Assembly (NCBI GenBank): GCA_947442905.1
Contig: CANEWV010000145.1
Span: 1 to 5,329, forward strand
Source of the DNA: Chitinophagaceae bacterium
GTDB lineage: Bacteria; Bacteroidota; Bacteroidia; Chitinophagales; Chitinophagaceae
Direction of reading: 5' to 3'
Length of the DNA stretch: 5,329 bases
The stretch's first letter is position 1. Each line of letters begins with the position of its first letter. Below are positions 1-5,329 of this stretch, piece by piece. The position numbers were made by a program, and so were the translations under genes. Under the pieces are notes generated by a model that made no database searches, was not told where the DNA came from, and was given only the letters and a program-made list of their open reading frames with translations.

Positions 1-964
1 TATGGCACTACGCGCTGATATGGACGCGCTTCCCATTCAAGAAGAAAATGACGTGCCCTACAAATCAACGGTACCAGGCGTTATGCACGCTTGTGGTCAT
101 GACGTTCATACCTCTATTTTGCTTGGTGCTGCAAAGATTTTGCTCGCAACAAAAGATAGTTGGGAAGGTACTGTAAAATTATTTTTCCAACCCGGTGAAG
201 AAAAAAATCCGGGTGGTGCGAGTTATATGATTAGAGATGGCGCGCTTCAAAATCCAGCACCCGAAGCAATTGTTGCGCTCCATGTGCATCCAGGACTTGA
301 GACGGGTAAGTTAAGTTTTAGAAAAGGCCGTGTGATGGCAAGTGCCGATGAAATTTATATGACCATTAAAGGTCCGGGAGGTCACGCAGCATCTCCGCAT
401 TTAGCACCTGATACTATTTTAATTGCATCACACGTTATTATTAGTTTACAACAAATTATTTCACGCAACAGAAATCCTGTTTCACCATCTGTACTTTCTA
501 TATGCTCGGTGCAAGGCGGTAATACTACTAACGTAATTCCTTCAGAAGTAAAACTGATGGGAACTTTTAGAGCCATGGATGAAACCTGGCGCTATAAGGC
601 ACATGAATTAATTACCAAAACTGCAAAAGGTGTTGCCGAATCGATGGGCGCCACTATTGACGTGCTTATTGATGTTGGTTACCCAACCGTAGACAACGAT
701 CCTGCATTTACCGAAACAGCATGGAAATTAGCAGATGATTTTATGGGTGCCCAAAATGTTTTAGAAACAGAAATGCGTATGGGTGCCGAAGATTTTGGTT
801 ACTACACCCAGCAAATTCCGGGTTGCTTTTTTAGACTAGGTGTGCGTGATGAGGCTGCTGGCATTATACATAATGTACATACCCCGCACTTTAATGTTGA
901 TGAAAATGCCATTGAAATAGGCATGGGTATGATGGCCTGGCTTGGCACAACCGCTCATATATAG
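1..964 (+). CDS. M20 family metallo-amidohydrolase (M20D, IAA-amino acid hydrolase/hippurate hydrolase-like), 5' end cut off
   Basis: This is a zinc- or manganese-type amidohydrolase that cleaves an amide bond in an N-acyl amino acid or similar substrate; the exact substrate cannot be read from the sequence. The visible 320 residues start in the conserved [12 protein letters not shown] block. Candidate metal ligands are C31 and H33 in MHACGHD, E66/E67 in QPGEE, H94 in HVHP and H296 in HTPHFNVDE. The lid/dimerisation domain spans about residues 115-225, with GGHAASPH near 127-133 and the GGNTTNVIP block near 172-180. GAEDFGYY (261-268) is also typical of the family. Complete M20D proteins have about 390-400 residues, so some 70-80 N-terminal residues lie outside the window. 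The ATG at position 2 falls inside a conserved core strand and is almost certainly an internal codon. The frame is intact to a TAG stop. There is no signal peptide information because the N-terminus is missing. Family assignment is secure; substrate is not. Confidence 0.93.
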   Translation, partial: MALRADMDALPIQEENDVPYKSTVPGVMHACGHDVHTSILLGAAKILLATKDSWEGTVKLFFQPGEEKNPGGASYMIRDGALQNPAPEAIVALHVHPGLETGKLSFRKGRVMASADEIYMTIKGPGGHAASPHLAPDTILIASHVIISLQQIISRNRNPVSPSVLSICSVQGGNTTNVIPSEVKLMGTFRAMDETWRYKAHELITKTAKGVAESMGATIDVLIDVGYPTVDNDPAFTETAWKLADDFMGAQNVLETEMRMGAEDFGYYTQQIPGCFFRLGVRDEAAGIIHNVHTPHFNVDENAIEIGMGMMAWLGTTAHI

Positions 965-992
965 GGTTTTACGTATTTTAGGCAAACAAGTG

Positions 993-1021
993 TTAGCCTT
1001 TAATAATTAATGGTAAATTTG
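993..1021 (+). promoter_or_regulatory. Candidate Bacteroidota-type promoter for the malic enzyme operon
   Basis: The 79-base gap between the amidohydrolase stop and the malic enzyme start contains TAAATTTG at 1014-1021, an exact match to the Bacteroidota -7 consensus TAnnTTTG. The -33 element is weak: TTAG at 993-996 lies 17 bases upstream and only loosely resembles TTTG/TTG. If used, transcription would begin near 1026-1030, giving a very short leader of about 15 bases before the ATG at 1044. A short AT palindrome (TTAAT-A-ATTAA, 1000-1010) sits between the two boxes; it may be chance in AT-rich DNA. The -7 match and its position are seen directly; its use as a promoter is inferred. Confidence 0.5.
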
Positions 1022-1043
1022 TAATTCGAACAAAACAATACAG

Positions 1044-3386
1044 ATGGCAAAAAACAATGACCTCCGCAGAGAACAAGCCCTCGAATACCACGCTAGTGGA
1101 AGACCGGGTAAGATAGAGGTAGTGCCTACAAAAGAGGCTAAAACCCAGCGAGATTTGTCGCTTGCATATAGCCCAGGGGTTGCAGAGCCTTGTAAAGAAA
1201 TTCATGAAAACATTGAAGAGGTATATAAATACACAGCTAAAGGAAATTTAGTAGCTGTAATTACCAACGGAACCGCAGTACTCGGGCTTGGTGATATTGG
1301 TCCAGAAGCTAGTAAGCCGGTTATGGAAGGTAAGGGTGTACTCTTTAAAATATTTGCAGACATTGACGTTTTTGATATTGAAATCAACGAGAAGGATCCC
1401 GAAAAGTTTGTTCAAATTGTAAAAGCATTGGAGCCAACATTTGGTGGCATCAATTTAGAAGATATTAAAGCGCCCGAATGTTTTTACATCGAGCAGCAGC
1501 TAAAAGAGCAAATGAAAATTCCGGTAATGCACGATGATCAGCACGGAACCGCAATCATTAGCGGCGCGGCACTTTTAAATGCATTGGAACTTCAAAAAAA
1601 GAAAATAGACCGTGTACGTTTTGTAGTGAACGGTGCTGGCGCAGCTGCTATGGCTTGTGTACAGTTGTATGTGGCACTCGGCGCGCGTTACGAAAACTTT
1701 ATCATGTTTGATAAAGATGGCGTTTTGCACGAAGGCCGTACCGATTTAGACGCAACCCGTAAAAAGTTTGCTGTAAAAAAATCTGATAGCACCCTTGTAA
1801 AAGCGATGCGTGATGCGGATGTTTTTTTAGGTTTAAGTATAGGTGGTGTAGTAACACAGGAAATGGTAAAATCGATGGCCAAAAATCCAATTGTTTTTGC
1901 CATGGCCAATCCGGATCCTGAAATCTCTTACGAAGATGCAACAGCAGTGCGTAAAGATATTATCATGGCAACGGGCCGTACCGATTATCCAAACCAAGTA
2001 AACAATGTATTAGGCTTCCCTTATATTTTTAGAGGTGCACTAGATGTGCGCGCTACAAAAATTAATGAAGCCATGAAACTGGCAGCTGTAAAGGCTTTAG
2101 CAGAACTTGCTAAAACAGCAGTACCTGATATTGTAAACCTAGCGTATAACCAAAGCAGTATGAGTTTTGGTCCTGAGTATATTATTCCAAAACCACTAGA
2201 CCCTCGTTTACTTTCTACGGTAGCGCCTGCGGTTGCTAAAGCGGCTGTAGAGTCTGGCGTAGCACAAAAGCCTATTCAAAACTGGGATGCATATACGCTA
2301 CAATTAAATAAGCGTTTAGGACTCGACAACCAACTCATACGTGTTATTGGTAACAAAGCTAGACGTGATCCTAAGCGTTTAGTATTTGCAGAAGCAGACA
2401 ATCAAAAAGTTTTAAAAGCAGCAAGCATTATTTATGATGATGGTATTGCTTATCCAATATTACTTGGTGATCCAATCAAAATAAAAGCGATTGCCGAAGA
2501 GCATAATATTGATCTTACAGATATTCCTATTATTGATTCACGCAGTGATGAACAAGAAGCTAAGCGCGAATTTTATGGTGAGTTGTTCTTTAAGAAACGT
2601 CAGCGTAAAGGATTTAACCATTACGAGAGCATTAAAATAATGAAAGACCGCAACCATTTTGGTTGTATGATGGTTGAAACCGGTGATGCCGACGCAATGC
2701 TTTCTGGACTCACTAAAAATTATGCCGAAGCCATTAGACCGGCGCTTCAAATTATTGGTACCGAAGAAGGCGTTAAAAAAATTGCCGGCATGTATTTATT
2801 ATTAACCAAACGCGGCCCTATATTTTTAGCGGACACAACGGTTAATTTTAATCCAAATGCTGAGGAGTTAGCTGACATTGCCATGATGGTTGCTAAAGAA
2901 GTAAGAAACTTTAACATCACACCACGCATTGCCATGTTAAGTTATAGCAACTTTGGTAGTTCAGATTCACCAGAAGCAAAAATAGTTGCAGAAGCAACGC
3001 GCATTTTAAAACAGCGCAATCCGTCATTAATTGTGGATGGTGAAATGCAGGCAAGTATGGCTTTCAATAAAGAAATATTAAAAGACAATTACGGCTTTAG
3101 TGATTTAGTGGACGAAGACGTTAACGTACTTATATTCCCTAATTTAACTTCAGGTAACGTTGCTTATAATTTATTAAAAGAAATTGGTGGCGCAGATGCG
3201 ATTGGTCCAATTTTATTAGGTCTTAAAAAGCCTGTACACGTACTTCAATTAGGAAGCTCTGTAAGAAGCATCATTAATATGGCACTTGTAGCTGTAGTGG
3301 ATGCGCAATTAAAATCACGTATTGATACAGATGACGCCGTTCAGCGCAGTAGCTGGTGGAAGCGCCTCAAAAAGAAAAACAAATAG
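1044..3386 (+). CDS. maeB: NADP-dependent hybrid malic enzyme (malic enzyme fused to a phosphotransacetylase-like domain)
   Basis: This cytosolic enzyme oxidatively decarboxylates malate to pyruvate and CO2, normally with NADP, linking the TCA cycle to pyruvate and supplying NADPH. It has 780 residues, in line with the usual 750-780 for MaeB. The malic N-terminal domain (about 15-160) has [10 protein letters not shown] with the likely catalytic Y42, [13 protein letters not shown] (74-86), K97, and metal ligands in NLED (137-140) and HDDQHGTA (163-170). The NAD(P)-binding domain (about 165-400) has NGAGAAA (196-202) and FAMANPDPE (285-293). The phosphotransacetylase-like domain (about 430-760) has [10 protein letters not shown] (546-555), VDGEMQAS (664-671), FPNLTSGN (698-705) and GPILLGL (721-727). 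Where active phosphotransacetylases carry Ser-Arg in a LSRG motif, this protein has Gln735-Leu736 (LQLG). The domain is therefore probably regulatory, in line with the acetyl-CoA control known for hybrid malic enzymes. The protein ends in a strongly basic tail. The ATG at 1044 has no Shine-Dalgarno motif but gives the normal family N-terminus. NADP rather than NAD preference is taken from the family. Confidence 0.95.
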   Translation: MAKNNDLRREQALEYHASGRPGKIEVVPTKEAKTQRDLSLAYSPGVAEPCKEIHENIEEVYKYTAKGNLVAVITNGTAVLGLGDIGPEASKPVMEGKGVLFKIFADIDVFDIEINEKDPEKFVQIVKALEPTFGGINLEDIKAPECFYIEQQLKEQMKIPVMHDDQHGTAIISGAALLNALELQKKKIDRVRFVVNGAGAAAMACVQLYVALGARYENFIMFDKDGVLHEGRTDLDATRKKFAVKKSDSTLVKAMRDADVFLGLSIGGVVTQEMVKSMAKNPIVFAMANPDPEISYEDATAVRKDIIMATGRTDYPNQVNNVLGFPYIFRGALDVRATKINEAMKLAAVKALAELAKTAVPDIVNLAYNQSSMSFGPEYIIPKPLDPRLLSTVAPAVAKAAVESGVAQKPIQNWDAYTLQLNKRLGLDNQLIRVIGNKARRDPKRLVFAEADNQKVLKAASIIYDDGIAYPILLGDPIKIKAIAEEHNIDLTDIPIIDSRSDEQEAKREFYGELFFKKRQRKGFNHYESIKIMKDRNHFGCMMVETGDADAMLSGLTKNYAEAIRPALQIIGTEEGVKKIAGMYLLLTKRGPIFLADTTVNFNPNAEELADIAMMVAKEVRNFNITPRIAMLSYSNFGSSDSPEAKIVAEATRILKQRNPSLIVDGEMQASMAFNKEILKDNYGFSDLVDEDVNVLIFPNLTSGNVAYNLLKEIGGADAIGPILLGLKKPVHVLQLGSSVRSIINMALVAVVDAQLKSRIDTDDAVQRSSWWKRLKKKNK

Positions 3387-3403
3387 TTACCTTATTCTAG
3401 TAT

Positions 3404-4144
3404 ATGAATTTAATTACGCATTTCGGGAATTATTTGCTCATGTTAAAAGGCATGTTTACAAAGCCCGAAAACCTGCGTATGTATTGGAAGGAGTTTGTGC
3501 ATCAAGCAGTAGAAATTGGCATCGGCTCATTACCCATTGTTGTTATTATTTCTGTTTTTTTAGGTGCGGTTACAACCGTGCAAACAACCTATCAGTTGGT
3601 AAGCCCACTTGTGCCGCTTTCTACCATTGCTCAAATTGTGCGTGATGGTTTATTACTTGAATTATCGCCAACCGTTGTATGTATTGTACTTGCTGGTGTG
3701 GCGGGCAGTAAAATAGCCAGTGAACTGGGTAACATGCGTGTGAGTGAACAAATTGATGCACTGGAAATTATGGGTATCAATACCAAAAGTTATTTGATAC
3801 TACCTAAAATTATCGCATCCATGCTCGTGATACCTTGCCTCATAACACTTTCTGTGGCACTTGGTATTTGGGGCGGTCGTTTGGCAGGACATTACACCGG
3901 TTTAATTTCTACAGACATTTATGATGCAGGCCTGCGCGAAAATTTAAATACTTTTTATATCAATTTTGCTCTTTATAAAGCCTACACATTTGCATTTATT
4001 ATTAGTACCATTTCTGCGTATTATGGTTATTATGTAAAAGGCGGTGCATTAGAAATTGGTAGAGCAAGTACCAGTGCCGTTGTGGTAAGTTGCATTTTAA
4101 TTTTAATTTCCGATTACATATTGGCATTACTTCTTTTAGGTTAA
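3404..4144 (+). CDS. MlaE/YrbE-family ABC transporter permease (phospholipid transport)
   Basis: This is an inner-membrane permease of the MlaE family, which works with an MlaF-type ATPase and usually an MCE (MlaD-type) protein to move phospholipids between inner and outer membranes. Its 246 residues match the usual bacteroidotal length. Family motifs in order are IGIGSLPIVVIISVFLGAV (38-56), LELSPTVVCIVLAGVAGSKI (85-104), ASELGNMRVSEQIDALEIMG (105-124), and a C-terminal VKGGALEIGRASTSAVV segment (211-227). The EQIDAL stretch lies in the cytoplasmic region that contacts the ATPase in MlaE. About five hydrophobic segments are visible, near 42-62, 83-103, 137-158, 190-208 and 223-245; an amphipathic N-terminal helix precedes them. 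The gene starts 17 bases after the malic enzyme stop with no Shine-Dalgarno motif. No ATPase or MCE gene follows: the next gene, 11 bases on, is a DUF4442 protein. The partners must lie elsewhere. I leave the symbol blank because the subunit set is not seen. Confidence 0.92.
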   Translation: MNLITHFGNYLLMLKGMFTKPENLRMYWKEFVHQAVEIGIGSLPIVVIISVFLGAVTTVQTTYQLVSPLVPLSTIAQIVRDGLLLELSPTVVCIVLAGVAGSKIASELGNMRVSEQIDALEIMGINTKSYLILPKIIASMLVIPCLITLSVALGIWGGRLAGHYTGLISTDIYDAGLRENLNTFYINFALYKAYTFAFIISTISAYYGYYVKGGALEIGRASTSAVVVSCILILISDYILALLLLG

Positions 4145-4155
4145 ACTCGTTTTTT

Positions 4156-4662
4156 ATGACACCTAATTTTACTGCGTTTCGCGCATTAATTATGCATCCA
4201 GTTAAATTCTGGTTGTATATGCTGGTTAAGCTTCCTTTGGGATTTTTAGCGGGCCTTAAACTCATTCAACTAGAACCTGGCCAGGCTGCAGTACAAGTAA
4301 AGTACAAGTGGCTTACACAAAACCCATTTGGGTCTATGTATTTTGCCGTCTTATCAATGGCCGCCGAATTTAGCAGTGGTATTTTATGTCTCGCTAATAT
4401 TTATAAATCTGACCCAGCCATTAGTATGCTAGTGGTAAAAATGGAATCACATTTTTATAAAAAAGCGGTGGGTGTTATCACATTTACTTGTTCGGATGGC
4501 GACGCCATTATTGATATTGTTAAAACAGCTAAAGAAACAGGAGAAGGTGTTACGCTTGTAAGTAAATCTACTGGCGTAAATCAGAACGGCGAAGTTGTTG
4601 CCGAATTTTTTATTACATGGAGTCTTAAAGCAAAGGCATCCAAAAGTCTCAAATCAAAATAG
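4156..4662 (+). CDS. DUF4442 domain protein, probable hotdog-fold thioesterase-like protein
   Basis: This 168-residue protein is recognised as a DUF4442 member, a family placed in the hotdog-fold superfamily with PaaI/YiiD-type thioesterases. Nearly the whole chain is the domain: an N-terminal helix with FRALIMHPVKFWLYMLVKLP (8-27), the strand block QAAVQVKYKW (43-52), the conserved NPFGSMYFAVLSMAAEFSSG (56-75) that should form the central hotdog helix, SMLVVKMESHFYKKAVG (90-106), and the closing strands GEVVAEFFITWSLKAK (145-160). N56 and E71 are the best candidates for active-site residues by analogy with hotdog thioesterases, but this is inference and no reaction is established. There is a short Lys/Ser tail. 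The ATG at 4156 is chosen because it gives the normal family N-terminus and avoids overlap with the permease; the in-frame ATG at 4090 would overlap that gene by 55 bases. It is probably co-transcribed with the permease (11-base gap). The hydrophobic N-terminus looks like an amphipathic helix rather than a signal peptide. Confidence 0.85.
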   Translation: MTPNFTAFRALIMHPVKFWLYMLVKLPLGFLAGLKLIQLEPGQAAVQVKYKWLTQNPFGSMYFAVLSMAAEFSSGILCLANIYKSDPAISMLVVKMESHFYKKAVGVITFTCSDGDAIIDIVKTAKETGEGVTLVSKSTGVNQNGEVVAEFFITWSLKAKASKSLKSK

Positions 4663-4667
4663 TTTAC

Positions 4668-5329
4668 ATGAAAATTTCCTTCCACGGAGCAGCGCAAACA
4701 GTTACGGGTTCAAAACATTTAATTACTCTCAAAAGTGGGTTTAAAATCTTACTTGACTGTGGGATGTTTCAGGGAATGGGCAGAGATACGCAAGTAATGA
4801 ATAGTACCCTTGGGTTTGAAGCAGCTAGCGTAGATATTTTAGTGTTATCACATGCGCATATTGATCATTCGGGTCTCATACCTAAACTATATAAAGATGG
4901 GTTTAGAGGAAAGATATTTGCAACGCCAGCTACCAAAGATTTAGCAGCTGTTTTACTTGAAGACTCTGCTGTTATACAAAGAGACGATACAAAATTTATT
5001 AATAAACGAAGGGCCAAGCAAGGGCTTCCTCCGTTTGAGGCTTTATATGATTTAGAAGACGCTGCCGAAGCGCTCACTTTATTTGAAGTTGCCGCCTACG
5101 ACAAATGGACAAGCATTGCGCCTGGCGTAGAGCTTTTATTTACTGATGCTGGTCATATTATTGGCAGTGCATCGGTGCATTTAAAAATTACTGAAAATGG
5201 CGAAACCAAGCAGCTTAGTTTTAGTGGCGACATTGGTCGATACAACGATGCTATTTTAAGAGCGCCTGCTGTTTTTCCGCAAGCTAATTATATTATTATC
5301 GAAAGCACGTATGGCAATAAGCTACACGA
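4668..5329 (+). CDS. MBL-fold/beta-CASP metallo-hydrolase, RNA-processing type (COG1236-like), 3' end cut off
   Basis: This is the N-terminal 220 residues of a zinc-dependent nuclease-type hydrolase related to CPSF/YSH1 RNA-processing factors; it is probably a cytosolic ribonuclease. The frame stays open to the window edge. The protein begins MKISFHGAAQTVTGSKHL, the usual opening strand of this group. LLDCGMFQG (28-36) follows, then the zinc signature SHAHIDHSG (61-69; H62, H64, D66, H67), DAGHIIGSASV (160-170; motif 3, H163) and FSGDIGR (185-191; motif 4, D188). IESTYGN (211-217) is the beta-CASP motif A (E212). The insert near 105-135, with INKRRAKQGLPPFEALYDLEDA, is typical of this bacterial/archaeal branch rather than of RNase J or lactamases. 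Relatives have about 430-470 residues, so about half is missing, including the rest of the beta-CASP domain and the RMMBL region. The ATG lies only 5 bases after the DUF4442 stop and has no Shine-Dalgarno motif, which suggests translational linkage. RNA rather than DNA as substrate is inferred from the family. Confidence 0.9.
   Translation, partial: MKISFHGAAQTVTGSKHLITLKSGFKILLDCGMFQGMGRDTQVMNSTLGFEAASVDILVLSHAHIDHSGLIPKLYKDGFRGKIFATPATKDLAAVLLEDSAVIQRDDTKFINKRRAKQGLPPFEALYDLEDAAEALTLFEVAAYDKWTSIAPGVELLFTDAGHIIGSASVHLKITENGETKQLSFSGDIGRYNDAILRAPAVFPQANYIIIESTYGNKLH

Noticed and set aside
2..4. ATG at position 2 as the start of the amidohydrolase
   Set aside because: It falls in the conserved core strand before LRADMDALP; the family has about 70-80 residues before this point, so the gene is cut by the window edge.
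965..1043. Possible terminator after the amidohydrolase gene
   Set aside because: The gap has only a short AT palindrome (1000-1010) with no GC-rich stem and no following T run.
3322..3645. A + strand 107-codon open frame across the malic enzyme/permease junction
   Set aside because: It overlaps two well-supported genes in another frame, and its translation is Cys/His-rich with no family resemblance.
4090..4155. Upstream in-frame ATG giving the DUF4442 protein 22 extra residues
   Set aside because: It would overlap the permease gene by 55 bases in another frame, and the family N-terminus fits the ATG at 4156.
4002..4265. A - strand 87-codon open frame over the permease/DUF4442 junction
   Set aside because: It is antisense to two recognised genes, and its product has no recognisable features.
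4290..4309. Nine-base direct repeat AGTACAAGT, two copies two bases apart
   Set aside because: It lies inside the DUF4442 coding sequence and encodes the normal strand VQVKYKW; there is no further copy nearby, so it is probably chance.

Overview
The window looks like chromosome of a member of the Bacteroidota. I infer this from three things. None of the four visible starts has a Shine-Dalgarno motif. The sequence before the malic enzyme gene has a perfect TAnnTTTG -7 element. The proteins read like Bacteroidota versions of their families, especially the DUF4442 protein and the hybrid malic enzyme. GC content looks moderate, around 40% by eye and not counted, so I cannot place it below phylum level.

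The layout is compact, with everything on the + strand. First comes the C-terminal four fifths of an M20-family metallo-amidohydrolase (1-964, cut by the window edge). A 79-base gap with a candidate promoter follows. After it lie four closely packed genes: a full-length malic enzyme fused to a phosphotransacetylase-like domain (1044-3386), an MlaE/YrbE-type ABC transporter permease (3404-4144), a small DUF4442 hotdog-fold protein (4156-4662), and the N-terminal half of an MBL-fold/beta-CASP hydrolase of the RNA-processing type (4668 to the edge). The gaps are 17, 11 and 5 bases, so the four are probably co-transcribed. No gap exceeds 300 bases.

Functionally, the malic enzyme makes pyruvate, CO2 and NADPH from malate, the permease should belong to a phospholipid transport system of the cell envelope, and the DUF4442 protein may act on acyl-CoA or acyl-ACP thioesters. 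A loose lipid and NADPH theme can be argued, but it is inference; the beta-CASP protein does not obviously fit it. The amidohydrolase is probably a separate upstream unit.

I found no RNA gene, mobile element, CRISPR array, prophage trace or convincing terminator, and no evidence of an undescribed system. The points most worth a second look are the permease with no ATPase or MCE gene directly after it, and the replaced catalytic Ser-Arg pair in the phosphotransacetylase-like domain.
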